A DNA stretch of 64,000 nucleotides from Iamia sp963728655 (GTDB taxonomy: Bacteria > Actinomycetota > Acidimicrobiia > Acidimicrobiales > Iamiaceae): positions 248,001 to 312,000 of the forward strand of contig CAVSLD010000001.1 in the NCBI GenBank assembly GCA_963728655.1, given 5' to 3'. The notes under the pieces were generated by a model. It did no database searches, had not been told where the DNA came from, and saw only the letters and a list, made by a program, of their open reading frames with translations. Below are positions 39,579 to 49,142 of the stretch, one piece after another. The translations under genes were made by a program, and so were the position numbers. Each line of letters begins with the position of its first letter. Position 1 is the stretch's first letter.

Positions 39579-40972
39579 GTGAGCCTCGACGTCGCCGCCG
39601 GTCCCGAGGGCCACGGGCGCGGTCGACGGCACCGCCGGCACGGCGCGGGGTCGCCCGGCGCGGCGCGGCGGCCGGGCCGGAGGCCGCCGGTGAGCGACGC
39701 CACCTCCCCGAGGGCGCGCTGGTCGCCGTCCACCGGGAGAGCCCGGTCGTCGACGACGTGGCGGCGCGGTGGGCGCCGCCCTCGACGCCCTCGACCTCGC
39801 CGCGGTCCGGCCCGGCGACACCGTCGCCCTCACCGGCGGGAGCCGGGGCATCGCGGACGTCGTCGTGCGCCCTGCGGGCCGTGGTCGACCGGGTGCGGGC
39901 CCTGGGGGCGACGCCGTTCCTCGTGCCTGCCATGGGCAGCCACGGCGGGGCCACCGCCGAGGGCCAAGAGGCCGTCCTCACCGGCTACGGCATGACCCCC
40001 GAGGCGCTGGGCTGCGAGGTGCGGGCCTCCATGGACGTCGTCGACCTGGGTCGCTCCGCCCTCGGCATCCCCCTGCTCACCGACCGCGCCGCCCACGAGG
40101 CCGACCACCTCCTCGTGGTCAACCGGGTGAAGCCCCACACCATGTTCACCGGGGCGGTCGAGAGCGGCATCGCCAAGATGCTGGTGATCGGGCTGGGCAA
40201 GCACCGGGGCGCGGCCACCCACCACCGGGCCGTCACCGAGCACGGGTGGGACGCGGTGCTGGCCGACGTGGTGCCCGCCCTCGTCGCCCGCACGCCCCTC
40301 CTCGGCGGCGTCGCCCTGGTCGAGGGCCACGACGACCGCACCGCCCTGGTCGCCCCGGTGCGGGCCGACCACCTGCTCGACGACGAGGCACCCCTGCTGG
40401 CCCGGGCCCGCGCGTGGATGCCGCGCCTGCCCTTCGCCGAGGTCGACGTGCTGCTGGTCGACCGCATCGGCAAGGACATCAGCGGCGCCGGGCTCGACAC
40501 CAACGTGGTGGGCCGCAAGGACGCCCTCCACGACCACCGCCGGCCGTCCACCCCGGCCGAGGTGCGGGTGCGGGTCATCGCCGTGCGGGGCCTCACCGAG
40601 GCGACCCACGGCAACGCCCTCGGCATCGGCCTGGCCGAGCTCTGCCGCTCGCGGGTCCTCGACGCCACCGACTGGGAGGTCACCCGCACCAACGCCCTCA
40701 CCGCCGGCGACGTGGCCGCGGCCATGGTGCCCGTCGCCCGCGCCACCGACGCCGAGGTGCTGGCCACCGCCCTGCCCCTCATCGGGCTGCGGGAGCCGGC
40801 GCAGGCCCGGGTCCTGTGGGTCCGCGACACCCTGCACCTCGACCGGGTGTGGGCCTCGCGGGCCCTGCTCGACGAGGCCGGGGACCGTCCCGACCTCACG
40901 GTCCTCGGCCCGCCCGGCCCCCTGCCCCTCGACGCCGACGGCGACCTGCCCGACCTCCTGCCCCTCGACTGA
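39579..40972 (+). CDS. lactate-racemase-domain (LarA N-terminal, DUF2088) protein with N-terminal frame breaks
   Basis: From about 39875 to the stop the frame is clean: FLVPAMGSHGGATAEGQ, VNRVKPHTMFTGAVESGIAKMLVIGLGKHRGA, DVLLVDRIGKDISGAGLDTNVVG, and ALGIGLAELC match the Lar_N family. Nickel-pincer lactate racemases need a His-rich C-terminal domain that is not evident here, so a different racemase-like or redox role is likely. Upstream, coding character moves between frames: ALVAVHRESPVVDDVAAR (to ~39765), then GAALDALDLAAVRPGDTVALTGGSRG (to ~39860), then LRAVVDRVRALGATP. TACCGT seven bases before the GTG at 39579 supports that start. At least three indels are needed, probably sequence errors. 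Confidence 0.7.
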
Positions 40973-41032
40973 CCAGCAGACGGCGCCGCACCACCCGTCC
41001 CTCCGTCGGACGCCCGCCCGTAGCCTCAGGGT

Positions 41033-41890
41033 GTGGACGCCGACGTGACCGAGGCCCTCGCCGCGCTGCTGGGGGTGGGCGTCGTGGGCACCCGACCGGT
41101 GGGCGGCGGCGACGTCGCCGCCTCGTCCCGGGTGGAGCTGGCCGACGGACGGGTCGTGTTCGCCAAGACCCACCGCCGGGCGCCGCCGGGCTTCTTCACC
41201 ACCGAGGCGGCCGGGCTGTCCTGGCTGCGAGACGCAGGTGCGCTGCCCGTCCCCGAGGTGCTGGCCGTCGCCGACGACCCGCCGCTGCTGGCCCTGGGGT
41301 GGATCGACGAGGGCGCCTCCCAGCCCACGACCGAGGAGGAGCTGGGTCGGGGTCTGGCCGCCCTCCACGCCGCCGGCGCTCCGTCCTTCGGGCGGGAGGA
41401 CCGCCGGACCACGGGGTCCCGCGCGCTGCCCAACGACCCGGCGCCCTCGTGGGCCACCTTCCTCGCCGAGCGCCGGTTGCGACCGCTGGCCGACCTGGCC
41501 GAGGCCGAGGGCGCCCTGTCGGACCGGGCGGTGGCCGAGCTGCGGTCGGTCGCCGACGGGATCGACCGCCTGGTCGGCCCGGACGAGCCGCCGGCCCGGC
41601 TCCACGGCGACCTGTGGGCCGGCAACCGACTGGTCGACCGCGAGGGGCACAGCTGGCTCATCGACCCGGCCGCGTTCGGCGGGCACCGCGAGTGGGACCT
41701 GGCCATGATGCGGCTCTTCGGCGGCTTCGGGCCCCGGGCCTTCGCCGCCTACGCCGAGGTCGCGCCCCTGGCCGACGGCTGGGAGGAGCGGGTGCCGCTG
41801 CACCAGATGGCACCGCTGGTGGTGCACGCCGTCAAGTTCGGCGGGGGCTACGCCGCCGCCGTCGAGGACGCCCTGGCTCGCCTCCGCTGA
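41033..41890 (+). CDS. fructosamine kinase-family protein
   Basis: 285 residues of the fructosamine/ketosamine-3-kinase (APH-like) fold, which phosphorylates sugar adducts on proteins so that they fall off. VFAKTHRRAPPGFFTTEAAGLSWLR near residues 42-66 is the ATP-binding region with the conserved Lys and Glu; LHGDLWAGNRLVD near 187-199 is the catalytic loop; WLIDPAAFGGHREWDLAMMRLFGGF near 206-230 supplies the metal Asp and family-specific tail. TAGCCT at 41021-41026 six bases before the GTG predicts a leaderless transcript. Length is standard. It may be co-expressed with the upstream LarA-like gene. Confidence 0.9.
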   Translation: MDADVTEALAALLGVGVVGTRPVGGGDVAASSRVELADGRVVFAKTHRRAPPGFFTTEAAGLSWLRDAGALPVPEVLAVADDPPLLALGWIDEGASQPTTEEELGRGLAALHAAGAPSFGREDRRTTGSRALPNDPAPSWATFLAERRLRPLADLAEAEGALSDRAVAELRSVADGIDRLVGPDEPPARLHGDLWAGNRLVDREGHSWLIDPAAFGGHREWDLAMMRLFGGFGPRAFAAYAEVAPLADGWEERVPLHQMAPLVVHAVKFGGGYAAAVEDALARLR

Positions 41891-41997
41891 CCGGGCCCCC
41901 GTCGGACGGGGAGGTCGGTGCCCCCGGGTCGTCGATGACCGGTCGTCGCCGCCCCGTCGCGCGCGCCAGCCTGGGGCCACCCGACCAGGAGGCCCCC

Positions 41998-42804
41998 GTG
42001 CCCGACCCGTACGCCGCGTTCCCCGACCTCGCCTTCGACCGCCCCGCCCCCGCCGTGCTGCGCATCACCCTCGACGCGCCGGGGCTCAACGCGGTGTCGC
42101 CGGCCGTGCACCAGCAGCTGGCCGACGTGTGGCCGGCCATCGACCGCGACCCGGACGTCCACGTCACCCTCCTCCGCGGCGCCGGCAAGGGCTTCTCGGC
42201 CGGCGGCAGCTTCGACCTGCTGAGGGAGATGGTCGAGGACGAGGCCGCCCGGGCCCGGGTGCTGCGCGAGGCGCGGGACCTGGTGCTCAACGTCATCGCC
42301 TGCTCCAAGCCCATCGTGTCGGCGATCCACGGCCCTGCGGTCGGGGCCGGGCTGGCGGTCGGACTGCTGGCCGACGTGTCGGTGGTCGGCCGCTCGGCCA
42401 CGATCATCGACGGCCACACCCGCCTGGGCGTGGCCGCCGGGGACCACGCCGCCATCTGCTGGCCGCTGCTGTGCGGCATGGCCAAGGCCAAGTACCTGCT
42501 GCTCACCTGCGACCCGCTCTCCGGTGAGGAGGCCGAGCGCATCGGGCTGGTGTCGCTGTGCGTCGACGACGACGAGGTCCAGGACCGCGCCCTGGCGGTG
42601 GCCACCCAGCTGGCCGAGGGGGCCCAGGGGGCCCTCCGGCTGACCAAGCACACCCTCAACCACTGGTACCGGGCCCAGACGGCCACCTTCGACGCCAGCC
42701 TGGCCTACGAGATGATGGGCTTCGCCGGCCCCGACGCCCGGGAGGGGCTGGCCAGCCTCACCGAGCGGCGGGCCCCGCGGTTCGGGCCACCCGGCGGCGA
42801 GTAG
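41998..42804 (+). CDS. enoyl-CoA hydratase/isomerase-family protein
   Basis: 268 residues, crotonase fold. The oxyanion-hole segments are GKGFSAGGSFDLL near residues 62-74 and IHGPAVGAGLAVGLLADVSVV near 112-132. The position where hydratases carry the second catalytic Glu reads RLGVAAGDHAAICWPLL, with no Glu, so the reaction may be isomerisation or another crotonase-type conversion rather than hydration. C-terminal KHTLNHWYR and AYEMMGFAGPDAREGL are normal. AGGAGG precedes the GTG. A hairpin of the GTGCCAGGCAC family follows its stop. Confidence 0.88.
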   Translation: MPDPYAAFPDLAFDRPAPAVLRITLDAPGLNAVSPAVHQQLADVWPAIDRDPDVHVTLLRGAGKGFSAGGSFDLLREMVEDEAARARVLREARDLVLNVIACSKPIVSAIHGPAVGAGLAVGLLADVSVVGRSATIIDGHTRLGVAAGDHAAICWPLLCGMAKAKYLLLTCDPLSGEEAERIGLVSLCVDDDEVQDRALAVATQLAEGAQGALRLTKHTLNHWYRAQTATFDASLAYEMMGFAGPDAREGLASLTERRAPRFGPPGGE

Positions 42805-42826
42805 GGGTCCCGGGCGGCGTCGACGA

Positions 42827-42863
42827 GCCCGGACAGGTTGTGCCAGGCACATCCTGTCCGGGC
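42827..42863. repeat. GTGCC-A-GGCAC hairpin, copy 1 (GGACAGG subfamily)
   Basis: GCCCGGACAGG-TT-GTGCC, A, GGCAC-AT-CCTGTCCGGGC: a stem of about 17 pairs with one T-T mismatch. Lies between the convergent enoyl-CoA hydratase and nicotinate phosphoribosyltransferase genes. Probably acts as a bidirectional terminator; related to three other hairpins to the right. Confidence 0.75.
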
Positions 42864-42891
42864 CCTCCCCGTCGGCTCGGGTGGTCTTGGG

Positions 42892-44418
<1,527 letters not shown>

Positions 44419-44446
44419 CCCTCCGACGCTACGGCCGCCGCGACGA

Positions 44447-44475
44447 CGTCACGAGGTGCCAGGCACCTCGTGACG
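44447..44475. repeat. GTGCC-A-GGCAC hairpin, copy 2 (TCACG subfamily)
   Basis: CGTCACGAGGTGCC (44447-44460), A, GGCACCTCGTGACG (44462-44475): a perfect 14-bp stem. It starts one base after the GH3 stop codon region and precedes pncB on the same strand, so it is placed as the GH3 terminator. Confidence 0.75.
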
Positions 44476-44476
44476 C

Positions 44477-46627
44477 TCAGGGCGCCGGGAGGGTGACGGT
44501 GACGGTGGTGCCCGGGTCGGCGGCGTGGCGGGCCACCGTGACCTGCCGGGCGCCGGGGCGCACGACCATGGCGTGGGCCGTGGTGTCGCGCTCCTCCAGG
44601 TCCTGCCGCCTGACCGTGACCTCCACCGGGACGGCGTCACCTGCCTCGACCTCGACGCGCGCGAAGCCCACCAGCCGCCGCCGGGGCGCCCCGTCGCGCC
44701 GGGCGTAGACCTGGACGACGTCGGAGCCGGCCCGGTCGCCGGTGTTGCGCACGGTGGCCCGGACCCGCAGCGCCGACCCCTCCTCCACCGCCACGTCGAC
44801 GGTGTCCACCGCCCACGTCGTGTAGCTCAGGCCCCAGCCGAAGGGGTGGGCCGGCGCGAGCCCCCGCCCCTCGGCCCGCCACCAGCCGTGCTCGGCGTCG
44901 TAGGTCGCCTCGGTGGCGTGGGCGTCGAAGGGGGGCAGGTCGGCCTCGCCGACAGGGACGGTGAAGGGCAGCCGGCCGGAGGCGTCGACCACGCCGGTCA
45001 GCACGTCGGCCAGCCCGCCGCCCGCCTCCATGCCGCCGTACCAGGCCTGGACCACGGCCGGGACCTCCTCCTCCCACTCGGAGGCCAGCAGCGCGCTGCC
45101 GCCGACCAGGACCACCACGGTGCGGGGCGCGGCGGCGGCCACGGCGCGCACCAGGGCCACGTGGCCGGGGTCGAGGCGCAGCGAGCGCCGGTCGCCGCCG
45201 GTGCCGAAGCCGCCGCCGCGGCCCCGCGCCGCCACGTGGGCGGGCGTCTCGATGGCGTCGCCCGCGGCCACCTCGGCCCGGTGGGCCTCCGCCGCGGCGG
45301 GGTCGTCGGGCGGCGGGAGGAGGTGGGAGAGGTGGCCGGTGTCGCCGATGAACTCGCCCTCGTCGGCTGCGGTGCAGCCCACGACCACGACGGCCACGTC
45401 GGCCTTCGCCGCGGCCCGGGCCGCGGCGGTCGGGTCGTCGTCGCCGACGTGGTCCACCTCGGCGCCGGGGAGCGCGGTGCGCAGGCCGGCCAGGATCGTC
45501 GTCGCCTCGGGCGGCCAGACGTCGGAGGACCCGGCGTCGCCCAGGTTCACCGCCGCGGCCAGGTCGCCCACCACCGCGACCGACCGCAGGGCGCCGACGT
45601 CGAGGGGCAGGACCGGGGTGCCGTCCACGGGCTCGTTGCGCAGCAGCACCACCGAGCGCCGGGCCGCCTCGCGGGCCAGTGCCCGGTGGGCGGGGTGGGC
45701 CAGCGCCTCCCGGCCCGGGCGGGGCCGGTCGAGGACCGGTGCGAAGCGCAGGCGGGTGGCGACCACCCGCCCGGCGGCCCGGTCGACGTCGGCCCACGAC
45801 GCGGTGCCGTCGGCCAGCGCACCGGGCAGGGCGCGGGCGCGGATCATCCGGAACGGCATCTCCACGTCGAGCCCGGCCCGCAGCGACGCCGCCGCGTCGC
45901 GGAGGCCGAAGATGAAGTCGCTGATGGTGAAGCCGGTGAAGCCCCACTCGTCGCGCAGCACGTCGGTGAGCAGCAGCCGGCTCTCCCCGCACCACTCTCC
46001 GTCGACCGCGTTGTAGGCGCTCATCACGCACGCCACCCCCTCGTCGACGACGCGTCGGAAGTGGGGCAGGAACACCTCGTGGAGGGCGACCTCGTCGACG
46101 GCCACGTCGACGCTGAAGCGCGCCTCCTCCATCGAGTTGCACGCCAGGTGCTTGACGCAGGCCATGGCGTGGCGCTGCACGCCGCGGGTGAGGGCGGCGC
46201 CCATCTCGCCCACGTGGTGCGGGTCCTCGCCGTAGGTCTCCTGGGCTCGGCCCCACGCCGGGTGCCGGAGCAGGTTGACGCACACGCCACCGAAGAGGTC
46301 GGCCCCGACGGCCCGCAGCTCGCGCCCGATGGCCTCGCCGATGCGCTCCTCGAGCTCGACGTCCCAGGTGGCTCCGCGGGCCATGCTGACCGGGAAGCAG
46401 GTGGCCCGGTCGACCACCACGCCCCGCGGGCCGTCGGCGAAGGCGATGCCGGGCAACCCGAGGCGGTCGATGCGACCCGAGCGGAACGGGGCGCGGTGGT
46501 AGCCGCCCCGACCCAGGTGCTCGATGCCGGCCCAGAAGGGCGCATCACCGTCGAGGCAGGCCAGGCGCTCCTCGGGCGTCATGGCCGCGACCAGGCGCCG
46601 GGCCTGCTCCTCGGCTGCGTCGGCCAC
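44477..46627 (-). CDS. glycoside hydrolase family 3 beta-glucosidase-like enzyme
   Basis: 716 residues without a signal peptide. The (alpha/beta) barrel includes FADGPRGVVVDRATCFP near residues 60-76, CVKHLACNSMEEARF near 156-170, CVMSAYNAVDGEWCGESRLLLTDVLRDEWGF near 200-230, then GFTISDFIFGLRD with the nucleophile Asp of the SDW-type motif. A sandwich domain follows (VVVVGCTAADEGEFIGD near 405; ARGRGGGFGTGGDRRSL near 475), and a fibronectin-III-like C-terminus (VRNTGDRAGSDVVQVYARR). It cleaves beta-linked glucosides or xylosides, probably imported oligosaccharides since it is cytoplasmic. GH29 is about 7 kb away. Confidence 0.9.
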   Translation of the reverse strand: MADAAEEQARRLVAAMTPEERLACLDGDAPFWAGIEHLGRGGYHRAPFRSGRIDRLGLPGIAFADGPRGVVVDRATCFPVSMARGATWDVELEERIGEAIGRELRAVGADLFGGVCVNLLRHPAWGRAQETYGEDPHHVGEMGAALTRGVQRHAMACVKHLACNSMEEARFSVDVAVDEVALHEVFLPHFRRVVDEGVACVMSAYNAVDGEWCGESRLLLTDVLRDEWGFTGFTISDFIFGLRDAAASLRAGLDVEMPFRMIRARALPGALADGTASWADVDRAAGRVVATRLRFAPVLDRPRPGREALAHPAHRALAREAARRSVVLLRNEPVDGTPVLPLDVGALRSVAVVGDLAAAVNLGDAGSSDVWPPEATTILAGLRTALPGAEVDHVGDDDPTAAARAAAKADVAVVVVGCTAADEGEFIGDTGHLSHLLPPPDDPAAAEAHRAEVAAGDAIETPAHVAARGRGGGFGTGGDRRSLRLDPGHVALVRAVAAAAPRTVVVLVGGSALLASEWEEEVPAVVQAWYGGMEAGGGLADVLTGVVDASGRLPFTVPVGEADLPPFDAHATEATYDAEHGWWRAEGRGLAPAHPFGWGLSYTTWAVDTVDVAVEEGSALRVRATVRNTGDRAGSDVVQVYARRDGAPRRRLVGFARVEVEAGDAVPVEVTVRRQDLEERDTTAHAMVVRPGARQVTVARHAADPGTTVTVTLPAP

Positions 46628-46691
46628 GGGCGGAGCGTACGGGAGGCCGGGGTGCGGTCGCGGCAGGGTCCGGGTCGGCTAGCACTGGTCC

Positions 46692-47759
46692 GTGGCGTGG
46701 CGTGGCGTGCGCATCCCGGCGGCTCTGGCGATGGTCCTGGCGCTGGCCGCCCCGGCCTGCGGGTGGGGCGGCTCCGACGAGCCCGGCGGATCCGCGACCA
46801 CCGACGCGACCGCGCCGACCCCGCAGACCGAGGACGTCCTCCCGCCCCACGAGCGGCTCTGCGACCTGGGACGGGACAACGACCAGGGCGTGGCCGGCCA
46901 CGACCTGGCCGCCTCCACCCGGCTCCCCGACGGCAGCGCGCTGTTCGCCTTCGGCGACACCTACCTCGGCACGGTGGACGGCGACGTCCGCACCACCACC
47001 GGCCTGCTCAACCAGTCGGCCGCCATCATCCCCGCCGGCGAGGGCATCTGCTCGGACCAGATCCGCTACCTGACCGGCGCCGACGGCCAGGTGCGCGACC
47101 TGCTCCCCCCACCTGCGGTCGACGGCACCGTCTACTGGCCGGTCGACCTGGCCGTGCACGACGACCAGGTGTGGATGCTCTTCCGCTGGGTGCGGCGGAC
47201 CGGCGACGGCGTCCTGGACCTCGAGACCCTCGGAACCGGCCTGGCCGTGGCCGACCCGGACGACCTGGAGTTCCACCCCCTCCTGCGGCTCCTGGAGGAC
47301 GACGGCCGGCCCCTCCCCACGGCCCTGGTGGGGACCGACGACGGCCTCGTCACCCTGGTGTGCGGTGAGGGTGGCTCCACCACCTGTCGCCTCCATGCCG
47401 TCGACACCGAGCAGGCACGGATCGGTGAGGCACTCGACGCGCCGCCCGTCGACCTGGCCTTCGCCGAGATGGGCCTGGGCCGCGTCGAGGTGGACGGGCG
47501 GGAGCGATGGCGGGTCTCGGCCCTGCCCACGTCGTGCGGGACGCTGCAGGTGGCCGTGCTGGGTGACGACGGGTGGGACGTCGAGCCCGTCCTCGACACC
47601 GAGTCCCAGGCCGGGGGCGCCTGCTACGCGGGCCGGGTCCAGGAGGCCTTCTCCGACGCCGAGGAGCTCGACGCCACCTGGGTGGAGAGCCCCGAGCGGC
47701 GCTCGGACGGCGACGTCTACTGGCCCCACGTCGACCGCATCGACCTCGACGGCGGCTAG
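46692..47759 (+). CDS. secreted lipoprotein, beta-propeller-like (DUF4185-type)
   Basis: 355 residues. The signal peptide ends in APAC near residue 23. After a Thr/Ala-rich linker, the mature part has HDLAASTRLPDGSALFAFGDTYLG near 75-98 and repeats of short strands with VYWPVDLAVHDDQVWMLFRWV and RVQEAFSDAEELDATWVESPERRSDGDVYWPHVDRIDL. The FGDTY motif is typical of DUF4185/DUF5005-like propellers associated with carbohydrate binding. The 5' end holds (GTGGC)x3, offering several in-frame and out-of-frame GTG starts; I use the first. Divergent from GH3, which hints at a carbohydrate role. Confidence 0.7.
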   Translation: MAWRGVRIPAALAMVLALAAPACGWGGSDEPGGSATTDATAPTPQTEDVLPPHERLCDLGRDNDQGVAGHDLAASTRLPDGSALFAFGDTYLGTVDGDVRTTTGLLNQSAAIIPAGEGICSDQIRYLTGADGQVRDLLPPPAVDGTVYWPVDLAVHDDQVWMLFRWVRRTGDGVLDLETLGTGLAVADPDDLEFHPLLRLLEDDGRPLPTALVGTDDGLVTLVCGEGGSTTCRLHAVDTEQARIGEALDAPPVDLAFAEMGLGRVEVDGRERWRVSALPTSCGTLQVAVLGDDGWDVEPVLDTESQAGGACYAGRVQEAFSDAEELDATWVESPERRSDGDVYWPHVDRIDLDGG

Positions 47760-47768
47760 CCGCCGGTG

Positions 47769-47795
47769 GTCACGTGGTGCCAGGCACCACGTGAC
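47769..47795. repeat. GTGCC-A-GGCAC hairpin, copy 3 (TCACG subfamily)
   Basis: GTCACGTGGTGCC (47769-47781), A, GGCACCACGTGAC (47783-47795): a perfect 13-bp stem. Compared with copy 2 the A-T pair next to the core is flipped in both arms, keeping the pairing. Between the lipoprotein gene and the convergent sigma-factor gene. Confidence 0.75.
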
Positions 47796-47825
47796 GCCTC
47801 GGTCGAGGGTCGCTGCCGGAGGGCG

Positions 47826-48425
47826 TCAGAGGTCGTCGGCCGCCGCGACCCCGGTGTCGCCCTCGGCGTCGCGCACGGCCTGCACCAGGTCGTCGCGGGC
47901 CCGGGAGACCCGGGAGCGGATGGTGCCCACCGGGACCCCGCACACCTCGGCGGCCTCGGCGTAGGGCAGGCCGACGACCTGGGTCAGCACGAAGGCCTCG
48001 CGCCGGTCGGGGTCCAGGCCGTCGAGCAGCTCGGCCAGGGCGGTGCCCTCGCCCACCGCCGGGTGCCCCTCCTGGTCGGCGGGGTCGGGCTGCTCCACCA
48101 GCCGGTGCCACAGCCGCCGGCCCCGGCCCCGCCGGCGGATGACGTCGGCGCAGGTCCGGCGGGTGATCGACAGGAGCCAGGCCCGGGCCGGGGCCTCGGC
48201 GCGGTAGCGGGCGAGGGCCGGGATGGCCCGCAGGTAGACCTCCTGGGTCACGTCGTCGGCCGACTGGGCGTCGACGAGGTGGGCCGCCAGGCGGTGGACG
48301 TCGGCCTGCGAGGCCCGCACGAAACCAGCCAGGCTGGGCTCGTCGCCGTCGCGGGCGGCCAGCGCCAGCTCGGTGAGGTGGTCCACGACGGGCCAGGGTG
48401 GTCGGCGGGGGTCGTCGGTGTCCAC
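47826..48425 (-). CDS. ECF RNA polymerase sigma factor
   Basis: 199 residues. Region 2 runs through residues 20-95 with QSADDVTQEVYLRAIPALARYRAEAPARAWLLSITRRTCADVIRRRGRG; region 4 is LLDGLDPDRREAFVLTQVVGLPYAEAAEVCGVPVGTIRSRVSRARDDL near 135-183. No extra C-terminal domain. The GTG at 48425 gives the standard ECF length. It is divergent, across 42 bases, from a zinc-finger anti-sigma gene rather than being followed by it on the same strand. I infer it is held inactive by that protein and autoregulated from the shared gap. The stimulus is unknown. Confidence 0.9.
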   Translation of the reverse strand: MDTDDPRRPPWPVVDHLTELALAARDGDEPSLAGFVRASQADVHRLAAHLVDAQSADDVTQEVYLRAIPALARYRAEAPARAWLLSITRRTCADVIRRRGRGRRLWHRLVEQPDPADQEGHPAVGEGTALAELLDGLDPDRREAFVLTQVVGLPYAEAAEVCGVPVGTIRSRVSRARDDLVQAVRDAEGDTGVAAADDL

Positions 48426-48467
48426 CCGACCGGGAACCGCAGGGGCGGGGGCGACGACCTCCACCCC

Positions 48468-49085
48468 ATGCGCTGTGACGACTTCCGCGAGGCGGCCTCG
48501 GCCCGCCTCGACCACGAGGACCTGCCCGCCGGCGTCACCGGCCCCGGCCTCGACGCCCACCTCGAGGGCTGTGCCGACTGCCGGGCGTGGGCCGACACGG
48601 CCTCGGTCCTGCACCGCCAGGTGCGCGTCCGGCCCGCCGCGTCCCAGCCCGACCGCACCGAGGCCCTGCTCGCCGCCGTCCCCCTGTCGTCGCGCCCCCG
48701 CCCGGTCCGCCAGGGCGTGCGCTACGCCCTGCTGGCGGTGGGCCTCACCCAGCTCCTCCTCGCCCTGCCCGCCCTCTTCCTGGGCACGGACCTCGACGCC
48801 CCGGTGCACGTGGCCCGGGAGATGGGTGGCTTCGAGCTGGCCCTCGGCGTCGGGTTGCTGAGCGCGGCGTGGCGACCCCGCCTCGCCACCGGGCTGCTCC
48901 CGTTCGCCGCCGCCCTCGCGGGGTCGCTGCTCGTCACCGCGGTGGTCGACGTGGTGCGGGGCCAGGCCGTGGCCGCGACCGAGGCCCACCACGTCCTCGA
49001 CCTGGCCGGCGTCGCGCTCCTCTGGCTGCTCCAGACCCGCCCGGGCCAGGCCCTCCGCGGCCGCATCGACCTCGTCGGCGCCTGA
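48468..49085 (+). CDS. zinc-finger (zf-HC2/ZAS) membrane anti-sigma factor
   Basis: 205 residues. The N-terminal ZAS domain shows CDDFREAASARLDHED then HLEGCADCRAW near residues 31-41, the HxxxCxxC zinc motif that binds ECF sigma factors. Residues ~78-190 hold four hydrophobic segments (RYALLAVGLTQLLLALPALFLG; ELALGVGLLSAAW; LLPFAAALAGSLLVTAVVDVV; VLDLAGVALLWLL), more than the usual single anchor, so it may be a multi-pass sensor. Starts 42 bases from the divergent sigma gene. It ends at a hairpin shared with the convergent glycosyltransferase gene. Confidence 0.87.
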   Translation: MRCDDFREAASARLDHEDLPAGVTGPGLDAHLEGCADCRAWADTASVLHRQVRVRPAASQPDRTEALLAAVPLSSRPRPVRQGVRYALLAVGLTQLLLALPALFLGTDLDAPVHVAREMGGFELALGVGLLSAAWRPRLATGLLPFAAALAGSLLVTAVVDVVRGQAVAATEAHHVLDLAGVALLWLLQTRPGQALRGRIDLVGA

Positions 49086-49092
49086 CCGGGGT

Positions 49093-49121
49093 GGACAGGG
49101 TGTGCCTGCCACATCCTGTCC
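49093..49121. repeat. GTGCC-T-GCCAC hairpin, copy 4 (GGACAGG subfamily, imperfect)
   Basis: GGACAGG-G-TGTG-CCTGC-CACA-T-CCTGTCC. The outer stems are identical to those of copy 1, but the core reads GTGCCTGCCAC, so the centre no longer pairs fully. Between the anti-sigma gene and the convergent glycosyltransferase gene. Confidence 0.7.
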
Positions 49122-49142
49122 CCGCCGGCGGCGGCAGGGCGG

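Noticed and set aside
39579..40972. A nickel-dependent lactate racemase (LarA)
   Set aside because: Only the N-terminal Lar domain is recognisable, the His-rich C-terminal domain is not evident, and no larB/larC/larE pincer-synthesis genes are nearby.
39769..42804. A 1011-codon plus-strand frame ending in enoyl-CoA hydratase
   Set aside because: The hydratase begins at the GTG at 41998 with its own AGGAGG; the preceding Arg/Pro-rich stretch is an out-of-frame reading of the LarA-like and kinase genes.
46692..46709. (GTGGC)x3 at the start codon of the lipoprotein gene as a phase-variation switch
   Set aside because: Three units are too few for frequent slippage, and several GTGs in the right frame are available, so expression would probably survive.
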